From Brachionus plicatilis (lineage: Eukaryota; Rotifera; Eurotatoria; Ploima; Brachionidae), in assembly GCA_010279815.1 (NCBI GenBank), contig QEOQ01000141.1:1106679-1170678 (forward strand): 64,000 nt of DNA, given 5' to 3'. A program made the position numbers and the translations under genes. Numbering within the stretch: the first letter of the stretch is position 1; every line of letters begins with the position of its first letter. Positions 23,059 through 35,700 of this stretch are shown in pieces. Under the pieces are notes generated by a model. It worked only from the letters and a program-made list of their open reading frames with translations, was not told where the DNA came from and made no database searches.

Positions 23059-23064
23059 TTTATT
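23059..23064 (-). terminator. Poly(A) signal of the galactosyltransferase gene
   Basis: AATAAA on the minus strand 34 bp after the stop at 23098, in the 111-bp gap before the next minus-strand ATG. Confidence 0.5.
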
Positions 23065-23097
23065 GAATAAAAATATTTTAAAAACAAAATATCAAAA

Positions 23098-24502
23098 TTA
23101 ATCTATCTTAATTGGATAATCAAAAGACACCAAGATCCAACTAAATAATCTTTTGTAAGCTTTAGACTCTATTCTATATTGTAAGCTATTTAGACCATCA
23201 GTTTTAAACCGCTTTTTTGCAGATTCCAACAAATTAAATCTTTGAAAAAAAATATTAATTAATCTAAGTTTTTAATATATTTGAATAAAATTACCTCTGT
23301 TTACTGGGAACGTCTTTTTTGTGAGCAAGCATAAAATATCTCGATATATAATCAGGATATCGAATGATTTTTAAATTATGTGATAAGACCCTTAATTTTT
23401 TATAATAAAAATGCTAAAATTTTTGTAAAATACAAACCTTTCGGCAAAATCATCATCTTAAATTATAAATAATAAAATAAATTACTTCATAGGAAGTTTT
23501 TTTTTCAAATTACCTTCTCCGCCCTTGAAAAAAAAATTAATTTAAATTAAAACTAATCGATTAGTCTAAAAACTGGATCATGTTTAATCCACTTGTTTAG
23601 ACTAATCTTTAAAAAAATTCAACTTACCCATCCGAAATATGAATTACTAAATCCATTTACTTTTTCAAAATGCTCTCTGCTAATAGCAGTCACGCCACCA
23701 AGTATTTCCTTATAAGGTAAAACATATCCAAAAGTATTTACATTGCTAGACATATGTCTAGGATAATATGGACAATGGTACAAATTTCTGTCATCCTCAG
23801 GCACCAAATCAACATCGTGAAACACAAAACAGTCCCAATCGTTATCTTTAATTGCCTCTTTGTAGCCAATATTCATTAAAATTGCTCTGTTAAAAGGAAT
23901 CATTGGTACCTTGAAAAAAATTTACCATAATTGATCAAAAAATTTTATTTAAACACTTCTTCTATGATATAAATGGCATATTCAATCAATTGTTTTCGCA
24001 GAAATTCATGCATGTGATTAAGAAATAATCTAAGATGAACATCTCTATCTCTATAAGGTACAATAATTGCTACTTTGCTCTGAGGTAAGCAGTCCTTAGG
24101 TTTCCAATGTCCGCCTGATTCAGGCCCTAAGAAACTCGAGTATTTATCTTCAAGATCTCTATAGGTCAGAACGTTTTCATCGACACTTAACTTGCCAGAC
24201 AAATGCGAAGAAATAAAAGGACAAAATGACGTCAAAATGCTATTATTATATTGATATTGATTGAATAAATAAAAATTTTCTAAACTATTGATTAAAATTG
24301 GAACTCTGTTTTTTTGATTTTTTGGTAATGCTTCTTTATTAGAAGGGACAATTAGGCCAGCATCCTGATATATTTTTTCTTGTTCAACTATTTTTGATTC
24401 AATATTTACATTTGACACATATTTCCATAAAATAATCAACAAAACCACGAACAGAAAATATTTCAAGCTATTTTTGAATAAATTTTTGTATTTTTTCTTC
24501 AT
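23098..24502 (-). CDS. B4GALT: Beta-1,4-galactosyltransferase family protein
   Basis: Six exons on minus: 24502-23957, 23909-23628, 23523-23514 (10 nt), 23456-23438 (19 nt), 23390-23295, 23239-23098; 364 aa. Type II Golgi topology: short basic tail, then an anchor around residues 14-28 (YFLFVVLLIILWKYV). The catalytic domain starts GGHWKPKDC and VAIIVPYRDRDVHLRLFLNH, has FNRAILMN, the metal-binding DVD at 214-216 (VFHDVDLVPEDDRN), the GGVTAISREHF loop and the acceptor-site GWGGEDDDF at 275-283. It transfers galactose from UDP-Gal (or GalNAc in some invertebrate members) to GlcNAc ends. The start is the second in-frame candidate, the first real ATG. The GWGGEDDD motif is split over three exons. 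Donor of intron 1 is GTGTTT. Confidence 0.9.
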
Positions 24503-25182
24503 TATATTCAACGGGTTTTAAATTAATTGAATCATTTTGAAATAGATGTATTTATAGGTAAATCTAAATGGGTTAATATTTAAATTTTTACTAATTTTAG
24601 AAAAAAAATTGTTATTCTATTTTGTTTTGAAGAATGAAATAAAAATTCATTTTTGAATAACTAATTAGATAAATTCAAATAAAACTTAACAGATAACTTA
24701 ACTTGGCAGTACAAAAATGATAATTGACAAAAAAAAATTCTAAATTTCAGCTTTATTTAAAAAATGGGTTTATGAAAAAATTTATAAAATTTTAAATTCC
24801 AGTAATTGCCATTAACGTGATATGATTGTTTGATTTCTTTATTTCTCTTAATCATTTACTATAATAAATCAAATATTTATTCAGAATAAATATAATTATT
24901 TTTTATTATAATGAAATTTAAAAGTTATAAATTATCTCAATATTGCTCAAGCAGAAATTTGCAACTAAAAAGGTTGCTTAGATTTATATAACAACATGCC
25001 ATATTACTTTTTTGAAAAAATTTGAAATTTTTCAGACAGAAAGAGAAAATGATCTAAAGCAAAATTTCATTTGCTAATTGATTCAGAAAAAATCTTACTG
25101 CGATTAAAAAATAAATTGAATTTTATAATTTATTAATTTTTATTTATAAATTGAAAAAAAAAAAAAGAATAAATAAAAAATT

Positions 25183-25255
25183 CGAGCCTACCAGGACTCG
25201 AACCTGGAATCTTCTGATTCGAAGTCAGACGCGTTATCCATTACGCTACAGGCCC
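25183..25255 (-). tRNA. tRNA-Arg (anticodon TCG)
   Basis: The minus strand reads as a cloverleaf: acceptor GGGCCTG paired with TAGGCTC (two G-U pairs), D-arm TAGCGTAATGGATAACG, anticodon stem CTGAC/… with loop TTCGAAT (anticodon TCG, decoding CGA), and a TTCGAGTCC T loop with CCAGG/CCTGG stem. 73 nt, no intron, discriminator G; CCA is not encoded. A T-rich stretch downstream on the minus strand fits a Pol III terminator. Confidence 0.95.
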
Positions 25256-25301
25256 ATGGTTATAATTAACCATTTATCTTATTAAAAACAAATTAAAAAA
25301 T

Positions 25302-25889
25302 TTAAAACTTTTTAAATTTTACGATTTTTCTAATCAGAATAATTTTGCTCATTTTTTCTTCACTAGAACATTTATTTTTGCTGTGAACATTTTCAACAAG
25401 CTTTATCTTCAAAATTTGAGTTTTTCTGATATAATTCTTTGCTTTGACTTCCTTTTCCACTTCTTTGATTGAGACTAGATTTGATTTGGCTAACCTAAGT
25501 GATTTTTTTCGCAGGCTTTTTTTTGTCTGTCGGTAGTATGACAAAATTTGCGATCGAACCGAGTCGGTAAGTTCGTTGTTTTGGTTAAGTTCGAAGAAAT
25601 TTTTTTCTCTAATAAAAAAATGGCTTCGATTTTCGAGCAAATTATCCATTTGAAGAATCAATCTTGAATCTGGAATGAGCATGTCAATTCCGCTGCAACT
25701 TTCGAATAGTCCATAGTTTTCGGCAGATGAAAGCTTTATTTTGTTATCAAGATTTTCAAGCTTTTTAAGAACCATATTGACAAAATTGTCGCATCTCAGC
25801 GTGCTGGATTTGTTCTTATTTAGCTTTATCTTTAGACAACAACTTTCATAGTGAATGCAAAACTTTGCCAAATCTTTTATACTCTCCAT
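25302..25889 (-). CDS. Unidentified ORF, weakly RA/FERM-F1-like
   Basis: 195 aa from ATG 25889 to TAA; the frame stays open nine more codons upstream, so this might be a last exon. The first 100 residues (SSTLRCDNFVNMVLKKL, then ENYGLFESCSGIDMLIPDSR) have the rhythm of a ubiquitin-like fold as in Ras-association or FERM F1 lobes, but this is a weak impression. The rest is Lys-rich and probably helical or disordered. No signal peptide or membrane segment. It lies 47 bp upstream of tRNA-Arg in the same orientation. No function is claimed. Confidence 0.5.
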   Translation of the reverse strand: MESIKDLAKFCIHYESCCLKIKLNKNKSSTLRCDNFVNMVLKKLENLDNKIKLSSAENYGLFESCSGIDMLIPDSRLILQMDNLLENRSHFFIREKNFFELNQNNELTDSVRSQILSYYRQTKKSLRKKSLRLAKSNLVSIKEVEKEVKAKNYIRKTQILKIKLVENVHSKNKCSSEEKMSKIILIRKIVKFKKF

Positions 25890-25916
25890 GTCAACAGGTA
25901 TGTTATTTTTATTCAA

Positions 25917-28900
25917 AATATCTATAAAAATTGAGGATTTTACTTCAGTTTATATATTTGGAGTACCCAGATCCGATTTAGAGGACACTTTGGTCTAATT
26001 GTCCACTTCACACATGTGCTTTAGCGTAGCTAAGAAAATTGATGAGAAAAACTTAAGTTTCAAGAAATAAAACTCTAGGAATTGACAAATGCTGATTCGA
26101 ATTCAATTATTCTATTATACTGTAAAATATATGTCTGTGTGTCCATTGAATCTAATCTTACCTAATAACATTGGGAAAATTGGAGCATATGTTTGGCATC
26201 GAAATTAGATCAAGTTTATCTTAATTGAAATAGAATCATAAAGATTTAATCTAAGTTAAATAAAAGATTTACTATTTGTTTTTAGCCAATTTGAACAAAA
26301 TTTATACTTTTTACAGCTTCGTTTGTAGGGATTGTCAATTAAGCTAGTTGCAGGACACTGGAATCGATGATCGGCTTTTTGGAATTTAATTCAAAACGCT
26401 TTAACAAAGGCGATAAGTTAAGAAGGATTTATGTTCTTTAAAAGTTAAAAGTTTCTCCCTTAGGAATGCACTTTTTAAATATTGTAGTGATTATTTCGGT
26501 TTTTAAAACGGATTTAAAATTTTTCATTAAATAATTTTTTAGAGTTTAATAACTCCAGTTTTCACTCAGTTTAAAAATATTTGAGAACATTTTTTTCAAA
26601 GAAAATTTAATAAATAAACGAGCTTGCAAAAATTTAATCTGACGTAATGAAAACTTGAAAAAAAGTTCATAACATTTGTCTGGCTAATTAGACTGTTAAA
26701 TTATTAAAAGCAGTTATTGGTGAATCATTTAATTCAAGAGCCAATATTTTCAAATAAAATAAATTGAATATTTATATATTGATTGGATTTTATCTATTTA
26801 ATTTTAATTGTATTTTAAACTTTCTAAATTTTAGATATAATTTATTTTTAATTAAATTTTTAAAAAATAAAAAAAGTCCTTAAAATATGATATTTTAGAA
26901 TAAAAGAATTTTGTTTTGCCTTATTTAGAGCATTTATTTTAATAAAACTTTTTTAATTGCATATTTAATGACTTAATTAAGGAAAATTAATAAAGATTTT
27001 AAAATTATTTTCACAAACTAATTTTTATTTAGAATTTAAATTCCAAAATAAGAATTTATTTTGTTTTTGAACAAAACTGCAAAGTAATTAACAAAAAATA
27101 CTGGTAAATTTTTATTTAAAGATTTTTAAAGGTAATAAAAAACAATGTTTATCATTAAACTGAGTTTATAAATTCAGGTTCTTAAGTAAGGAAAAGTCAG
27201 TTGAGCCTTTCTTTGGTGATAGTTCAGGGAATTCAAATATTGAATAACATTTATCAAGTATTGATTGCCTTTTAATTAGCACTTTTATGATTATTGGTTA
27301 TCATAGACTTTAAATTTATAAAAGTTATAAAGATTTTTTTGATTTTTTTAAATGCATAAATAATCATAAAAAGAATAAATCAAACAACAACGATCAGTTT
27401 TGAATTTTTTTGAAAAAAACACGTTCGTAATTAATTTAAAATTTGATAAATTTGATAAAAGTAAATGCTGGCTAGTAAATTAATTCAATTCAAAAGAAAT
27501 TTTGCTTTTTTATCTTGTTCATTTGGAAGTTTTGTGCAAAAATTTTTGAGTTTCACAATTTTAGCTCTTGAAAATTCATCAGATAAAATTAGAAATTCTA
27601 TAAAGTTAAATTTTAATTTAAAATCTTGATTTCAAGCAAAGAAATTTCTAATTTAAATTCAAAATTTTAATTAGAACATATTAGATTTTTTATCTAGTTA
27701 ATTAGATTTTCCTTTGAGCTTTTTATCAATTTTAATTTTAAGATTTAAAAAATTTTGTGTAATAATTTCAAATTTTAAAATTTTTATCAACGCTGGAAAA
27801 GAATTAAAATTAAAATCTGATAATCAATTGAAAACATTGATCAAATAGTCATAAAGTATAGTTAAATGTAGATTTTAATCAGTTTATTATCATCAGTATT
27901 AGATTTTAATTTTACCGAAGAGGATCATTTTTTCGTTAGTAATTAAAGAGTAATTTAAATTTTATAGCTAGAATTTATTTTTTGAAATAGAAGCCTACCG
28001 TCAGAAATAAACATTTTATTTAAAGTATTTTTGAGTGTGTAAATCAAATTATTTTTTTTAGTTCCTAATAAATAATAATTTTCTAGAATATTAAAATCAA
28101 TTTTACATAATTTAAATATTTAGATTAATTCAAATAGATTGTTTTTTGGTTTTAAATCAATTGATTGACAGATTTTTAAAATGTTAATTTAAATTTTCTT
28201 TATTTTCATTTTTGACTAATAAATTTTTATTTTTTGTCATAAATTGATTTCTCAAACTATTGACAATTTTATTACTTGATAATTAAAACATTTTCTTATA
28301 TCAAATGTCCTTTTAAAGTATGACATAAATCCACTGAGGCAATGTATGAAGTTGTGGAAAATTTTGGATGTCCAGATTATTTAGCGGCACAAAAGTTTTT
28401 CTATTTAAAATTATTTTAAAACGAATCAAATAAATAACTTTTAAAATGAAGACGACTCACTAAAACTCAAAATTAAAATTAAAATTTAGGCTTTTTCATT
28501 TCAGATTTTTGAAAGCTGAAAGGTAAACTGAATTTTTTTTTAATTAGAGACTGAGTTCTAAAATATTAGTTTTTTGACAGATATTTTCAGTTTGAAGTTT
28601 GAAGTGCGGAGTTAATACCTCTTAATACAATATAACATTTTAACATAATTGTAACAAGAAGTCAAAAATTTGAAGTTCTTGAACCATTCGGAAGTGCCCT
28701 TGGGTCACCCCCTAAATTATTATTTAAATAAATAAATAAATAATATGGATGGATCTTTGTTTTAAGATGAAATAAAGAAGGTTGCTTATGCATGAAGTAG
28801 AGATAAGAATAAAAAATGTAGCCGATCCACTATTTCATTAAGGTTTTTAAAAAATAATTCTTTCAATTTCTAAAAAAGTGAGACTTTTGATTCCCTAAAA

Positions 28901-29224
28901 CTTAATACTTGTTAATAATTAAATTTAAGACAATCTTCTTTGATTAAATATTAAAAATTTATATTTAAACTGCAAATGCTATTACTTGAAATAATTTCCT
29001 TGTTTTAAACTATATTTGTAATAGACAATCTGATACTTTAATCTGAAATTAAATATTAAAGTTTAATGATTAAATAGAATAAAAAATATTTTACTCTTAT
29101 CAACTTATTAATTAATTTAAACAAGTAAATCTAATTGATAATAAAATTTTAATTTAAAAAAAATGTCTTTTTTATCAAACAAAACCATAAACCAACTTAA
29201 CAAGTAATTTTTTTTACATCTGAC
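25917..29224. other. Gene-poor AT-rich intergenic region
   Basis: 3.3 kb of A/T-rich DNA with no reading frame or repeat that I recognise. A segment at 28685-28720 (GGAAGTGCCCTTGGGTCACCC) partly resembles 37830-37850 and may be a shared repeat. Confidence 0.5.
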
Positions 29225-29228
29225 TTAA

Positions 29229-29832
29229 CACTAGAAGCAATATAATAATTTCAAACTACTAGAAGCACCAAAACGAGTCATTTTGACTCATTATGAAAAT
29301 TAAGGAATAAATCATATATTTTATGTTCAAATTTATTTAAATTACTAAATTAATTGGATAAAAATGATAAATTAATAAATTTTAGTCTTTTCTTAAGCCT
29401 TAAAAAATATCCATGGTCAATCACACTTTTTACAAATACTCTCTATTTCTTCTGTACAATTTCCACAGCCTTCTTTTTTAAATTTTGAACAAAAATTTGT
29501 CGCTTTATAATTACCACATAAACGAATTTGAACAAATTTTTTTTATTTGAATTTAGAAAGTTATTCTTATTTTTAATGCTGAAAAAAAACATACTTAGAT
29601 TTTAGCGGCCAAACACCGAAAAAAGAGTCATTTTGACTCGTTGGTGCTTCTAGTAGTATATACTTGATTTGACACAAAGACAAATTTTTTGAATTTAAAT
29701 TTGGTTAATTTAGAAAGTTATTCTTATTTTTATGGTGAAAAAAAATATTATGCTCAAATAACAAAAATTGACTTTGATTTTAGCGGCCAAAAATCGTAAA
29801 AGAGTCATTTTGACTCGTTGATGCTTCTAGTG
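29229..29832. mobile_element. Nested piggyBac-like MITE with TTAA target sites
   Basis: Outer ends CACTAGAAGCA and TGCTTCTAGTG are inverted and flanked by TTAA at 29225-29228 and 29833-29836, the piggyBac signature. Inside lies a second pair of the same ends (ACTACTAGAAGCACCAA at about 29255 and its complement TTGGTGCTTCTAGTAGT at about 29640), and the subterminal GAGTCATTTTGACTC block occurs three times. The right half is partly tandemly duplicated (AGAAAGTTATTCTTATTTTT twice). No transposase. Confidence 0.8.
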
Positions 29833-29841
29833 TTAAGGCAT

Positions 29842-29962
29842 TAAAAAGCAAAGCTTTTTGGGTTTAGTCGGTTAGGTGAACTAAAAGTTCACAAAACTTA
29901 AGAACAAGAATTGTTCCAGTAATAGAACCTAGCCGATTAAACCCGAAAAGCTTTGTTTTTTT
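29842..29962. repeat. 120-bp hairpin-forming inverted repeat beside the piggyBac-like element
   Basis: Left arm AAGCAAAGCTTTTTGGGTTTAGTCGG pairs with right arm ...CCGATTAAACCCGAAAAGCTTTGTTT over about 35 bp with few mismatches and a loop near 50 nt. It starts 5-6 bp after the TTAA of the element. Confidence 0.7.
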
Positions 29963-30635
29963 CTTAAAATATTTTGACTCTAGTTATAATTGACGTTCGT
30001 TTGATGCATTTTAACCAAAACTCAATTTATAATAAATCGAAAACAGAGCATAGATAGTTTTTATACTTCAAATATTTTCTTAAGGATCATCATATCTCAA
30101 ACCAAAAGTAAAAATTAAAATAATAAATAAAGTTCATCATGCTTGCAATATTAACTTAAAATTATTTTTTTATTCGAAACTGAAAAAATTATTTAAAACA
30201 TCGCACTTTCAAAAATATTTCAACATTGTATACATTTTGTAATTCAAACACTAAAAATTAAATCATATATATCTATATTTTCTAACCGATTTAGTATTAC
30301 CTTTAGCTTTTGCTCTTAATTTAGTAAAAGCCATAGGAATTATTTTTGTTGGTCCAATAGCTTTGACCAATACTGATTATGCCAGCAATACTGAAATTAC
30401 AGCTATTAATTTTTTAATTTTAACTCAATTAAAAAAAATTCAAAAGTTTTTTTTAAACAAATTTTAAAATTATATCTTTCCGATTCTGCATTTTAGGGTC
30501 ACTTTCCGCTCCGCTTTCCGGGTTCTGCTTCCGCATTTTAGGGATAACTTAGTAGCAAACGTCTTTTTGTGACTATCTCTAATTTTTTTGTATTTTTTTA
30601 ATTATCAAATACCTAAATATTTTTTAATTAAAATA

Positions 30636-31143
30636 CAGTGAAAACCGTTTATAAAAAATATGAGTATATTAAATTTTCGCTTATAATAAACTAAACCTAA
30701 AGGGACAAAAACTTTTTCTATACCTTTAAGGCTTATCTTTTTGCATATAAGAAATTCTCCTAAAGAAAATTTATCGCATATAAAAAATTGATTTTTAAAA
30801 GAAAATAAAATGCTTTTCATGTTAAACTTGTTGTTTACAAGAAAGTTGAACTTTTTTTGTTTTTTATAAATTTGAACTTCTTAAAAATTACAAATAACAA
30901 AAATCGGGGTGATAAAAATGACAAAATAAACAATCAGAGGACTGCTTATAGTCTAGAAAAAAGAATTCAAACTCTCAATTGCTTAGATTAATGTTTAGAT
31001 AAATAAAATAGTTTCTCAAAACTTCCCTATTCATCCTTTAAGAGTTTTTTACTTAAAAGAAAAAAATTCGCTAATAAGAAATTGTCTGATATTAGAAATT
31101 TTTTCTTGTGCAATTTCGAATTTCTTATATCCGGTTTTTACTG
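30636..31143. mobile_element. TA-flanked mariner/pogo-like MITE
   Basis: Left end CAGTGAAAACCG and right end CGGTTTTTACTG are inverted and flanked by TA (30634-30635 and 31144-31145). Subterminal parts are similar AT-rich TATAAGAAATT-type repeats. 508 bp, no intact coding sequence. The ends resemble the CAGT(A/G)(A/G)AAAC class of pogo/Tigger and related elements. Confidence 0.7.
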
Positions 31144-31145
31144 TA

Positions 31146-32764
31146 TTCAAATTTTTTTAATTCTCTTATTTAACGTAGAATGATCAAAGCTTCAGAATTT
31201 ATTCTAGCATTGAATATTTTCTACTATCCTTTTCCACTATTATATTTTCCTCTATAAAGATCTACTTTCCTTTTTACTCATTTTAATTGTCAGAATTGGC
31301 GTAAATTGAAAATAAATAATAATTAAGATCTCCAATTTAACCTCTAGGATCAATTTTTTTTAATCATTGATTCAAGCCAATTCTTAATTCTATCGCCAAA
31401 GTAGACTTATAACAAATAAACTTCATAGCCATCTTTCTTTGCGAACAACCTGGCTAATGGTCTAATTAGACTCTCAGTTAAGGCATTATTAGGGTTGGCA
31501 GGACTATAGCTTCTTTATTTTCCTATTAAAATTTTTTAATTTTTTTCAAATCTAACAAATGGAAAACAGAACGTTTGCTGTACCTTGTAAGTATCCTTGA
31601 ATTGTCTGCCCTTTGATTATTATTTTGCAAGCATGTTTTGTAAAAATAAGGTACAAAATAAACAGGAAAAATTCCACAAATGTAATAACTTTTTTTTTTG
31701 AATTAAAAAGTTAAAATTTAAAAAAAAATTGAAAAACAAATAAAGCTAAAGTTTTTCTAATTAAATACTCGTAAACATTTGTTTTTTATTAGCAAAATAT
31801 TTTATTTTTGATTTTTTTGATTAACTAAAATTAAATAAATATAAGAGTTTAAAAAAAAAAAAATTATTTTTTTATAGGGTTGAAAATTACCCATTTCAGT
31901 CCAGAAAGGAGTTTATTTTTTCGATTAACAAAAAATTTATTTTTAAGATCTGTAATTAATATTTAAAATTTTTCATTTGCATATTGCTTCATTTTATTTG
32001 TCTTTTTGAGTGGATAGTTTTTGATTTATTGACAAAATAAATTAAATTTCGGAATAAGAAATATAGGTGATCATCTAAAATTTCATCTCATTTTTTTTGT
32101 TCTAAACTTGTTATAAACTAAACATTATAAAGCTTAATTTATGCCGAAATAATATTTTAGTGTTTCTCCTGTTTGAGAGATTTTCCGACAACTTAAAATT
32201 GAATTAGTCTTAACTCAAGGCATTTTAAAGCACTAATTTTCATAGCTGTTTATGCTTGTTTCCAAGAATTTTCACTCAAAAGGAGGCTCATTGATCATAT
32301 TAGAAACAAAAAAAAATCAAATTTTGTTTTTGTAATAAATTGAGCACTGAAAAAATTCCCAAAATTGTAAATAAAACCGACATTTAATAAAGCACAAAAT
32401 AGAAATAATTTTGAAATATTTTTTTTCTATAATTTAAGCTTGAAATTTGCTGCTAATAATCTAAATTATTTTATGTTTAATTCGTTCGCATATAATCGAG
32501 GCCCAAAAAAATTATTATAAATAATTATTTTGAGTATAATGAAAAAATAAGAAATCGAAATCTAAATAATCCAATTTTTTGCTAAACATCGCGTTAGAAG
32601 CGTATTTTTTTAGCTTTTATAAAATATTTTGCAGTCCGTACACTTCGTTTTTTAAGAATCTAAAAATTATTCTTTTTAGAATACTTCACTTATCAATAAA
32701 TTATTTTATTTAAATTGTTTTTTATTAATGGGATTCTGGGTTCAAGCTACAGTAAAAATTAGCA
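31146..32764. other. Intergenic DNA upstream of USP10
   Basis: AT-rich. On the minus strand at 31380-31510 a stop-broken frame (SPANPNNALTESLIRPLARLF) might be a transposon relic, but I cannot assign it. Otherwise nothing recognised. Confidence 0.4.
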
Positions 32765-35700
32765 ATGAGTTCAACGTCATTGTTTACTGATTCACGTGAC
32801 TGCTCATCATCCCCTAATGACTCAAATATTAATTTATTCGATGCAAACGCTTCATCGAATAGTTTAGTTTTTTTAGAAACTCAGGTATTTATTTTAGTAC
32901 AATTTAAATGTTGTTCTTAACTATAAAATTTTAATTTAATTTACATATTTCTAATTTTGTTAAAAAAACAGCCCTAAAATATCAAATTTTTTAAAATTTT
33001 TCCTTTAATTTGATACTTTAAATTAAACTTTTTTAGAAGAAAATAAAAATTATTTTTAATCAATGCATGTATCCTTTCTAGATTTTTTGTTCTTTTTTTA
33101 TCCCCATTAAACAGTTCAAGAAAATTTCCCAACAAAATTAGATTTTGTTTAATAGAATTTTATTTAGGAATTGTCTTTTGGTGATTTTACGCGCGAAGAA
33201 TTGAATATTTTGTTAGGCGACAATAAATTAACTCATTCGTTCAAATCAACAAAGTTAAAGAGCAAAACATTTTGTATTCCAAAAGACCAAAATTTATCTA
33301 GCTCAGCAGAAGTCGAATTAAATCAAGTAACTTTCAATTTTTTGACTTAAAAAAAAAAAAAAAAACATTTAAAAAAAATATTTAACTTTTTAATGATTTG
33401 ATCAGTTATTATTTTTTATTCATCCAAGTAAATGATCTAGTAGGATGACATTTAATATTTTAAATAAATCAACTTTTTGTCTAATCCAAAATGGGTGTAC
33501 TTTACTTTCGATTAAATATCAATATTTGACTAAAAGTACACTTTTAAGTCTTAGACTTATGAAAAAGTAAGGATTTGGGTCATTTAGCTGTATTTTTTTT
33601 ATAAGTCTATTTTTTTTGTTTTTATTAAAGCTTTGAAGCCTCTTTTTTTTAATTATCAATTCTAATAAAGTAAAAAATGTTTAAATCCTTATTTTAGATT
33701 GATTAAGCCCGGAAAACATGGGCAAACATTTCTTTAAGCAATTGATCTAGAAATATTTGATCCAGATGTTTTTATTTTCTAAGCCTAAATTAATAATAGA
33801 GTTAACCTTAGAAAATTTGTCTTAAGAGAACCAATTTTTTCCAATCGTAAATGAACTCATTACACATAGCATCGGTATTAAATTAGAAAAAAGAGTATAA
33901 CATTTTTTGTTAATGAGTAAAAAAATCTAAGTCACTTGGATCTAATCTAAGTAACTCATACAGATTGAACTATTTTTTCAAAGAGAAATAGAATCCAAGT
34001 GAGAATACAAAAGCTAACCTTTTTTCAAAAGTTTAAGTGTTTAAGTGTCCAAACACTCAGAAACTTAGTGACAACCTTCAAAAAATTTTTATTTAAATTA
34101 TTTGTCAACATGTCAATCATGTCAAGTCATTTGTTTAATTTTTTTAAAATAGATGATATTATCAGACAAATTTTGATCAACTTCTCCTTGGTGAAAAAAA
34201 AATTTTTAAATGCTTTGAAATTAAAAAAAAACTAGTAATTTTCGTTTTTTAATAGAATAATTTTCTAAGCTAAGCATTTTTCTCTTGCTTTCTCAATTAT
34301 TCAATAAAAGCAAAATAAAAAAAAATAATTTTTTCCAAGATCTTATTATCATTTCGGGAATCTCAAAAAAATTATTCTATAAGGATTTTAATTTTATTTT
34401 AGCCCTAATTAAATTCTATTCAAAAATGAAATTAAATTTTGTCAAAAACCAATCGAGACCATTTTGTCACAAAATTATCCAGGCAACCAAAATGAATGGT
34501 TTTTTCTTCTAAAATCATTGGCAAAAGATCGATTTGAAACATTTTCATTTTAAAGCTTGGCAAAGGTTCACTTGAATTTTCTCAATAATTTAATTAAAGT
34601 TCTTAAATGCACATAAATCTACCCAAAAGCTTTAAAACTATTTAAAGAAACATGCGTTCTACATAAAATGCATAGTTCTATTTTTTTGTTAGCTAAGAGA
34701 AATAGTTTCTAGTTTGTTCTTGGCAAACTAAACCATGAGCTCGGTCTAAGCAGATAGATCGCCGAGAGATTTATTTTGACTTATTTCACAACCAGTGGCA
34801 AAATTTAAAACAAAATTTCACAATTAGCTTTTTTTTTTTTTGTTTTTCCATTTAAATAGTCGAGGTGACTCATCTAAATTCGTGAAGTAGTAATTTTTTT
34901 CTCATTTAGGTTGACAGAAAAACAAGAGATAATTACACCGAGAACAATTCGAGCATCGGTAGACTTGAGTGCCAAAGTGATGCTTTTAAACTAGACCAAA
35001 CACTGTCGAACAAATTGAGAAAAGAGTCAGGCTCCGGAATGGAAGTTACAAATTTGCCACCGCCATCCAACACCAACACCGAGCAACAACGCCGCAACAA
35101 GAAAAAAAAGCCTCCGAACTACTATCAAAATGAAGAAATAGCAGCCATACTCAAAAAGACTGACAGCCTAGTGCCAGGCCCCACCACCGAAATGTCCAAC
35201 ACCAGTCCGTCACCTCAAAGTAGCGAAAGCAAACATTTGGAACCTGATTCGGCCACAAACCAACTTTCAGCCAATGACACAGTCAAAGCATTCGAAGAGG
35301 CCAAGACAGAGGAGAATGAGGAGGAAAAATCAGCGCCCACATCCAACTGGCCAGCAAGCGAAGCCTCCAACAAGAGCTGGTCAAGCTTGTTCAAAAGTAG
35401 ACAATTGGAGTCGGCCTCTCAAAAACCTCAGACCAAACCGGTTCAATGCCCCAAGGCGGTTGTTGTTCAGCACACAAATTCGGGCTATTCTCAGTCATCG
35501 TCCTCGTCATCGATTTCGGCCAGTCTGTCCTCCAATTCGGACCAAAATTTGACCGAATCATTCAAGACAATTGCCAATTTTCTCAAGTCCTGCGAGCTAA
35601 AGCACTCGGCTCCGGCGCTGCAACCGCGCGGCATCCGCAACAAACAAAATTGGTGTTACGTGAACGCGACCCTACAGGCCTTGTTGGCCTGTCCGCCATT

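Noticed and set aside
30255..30465. A 65-codon + frame reading TDLVLPLAFALNLVKAIG and FVGPIALTNTDYAS
   Set aside because: Composition is less random than its surroundings, but I recognise no family, and no start or splice site supports it.
31380..31510. Minus-strand fragment SPANPNNALTESLIRPLARLF, considered as an integrase relic
   Set aside because: Only a faint resemblance to integrase C-termini and broken by stops; too weak to name.
33999..34512. Two + strand frames of 75-78 codons in USP10 intron 2
   Set aside because: Phe/Lys/Asn/Ile-rich composition as expected from AT-rich DNA; no ATG context, splice or motif support.
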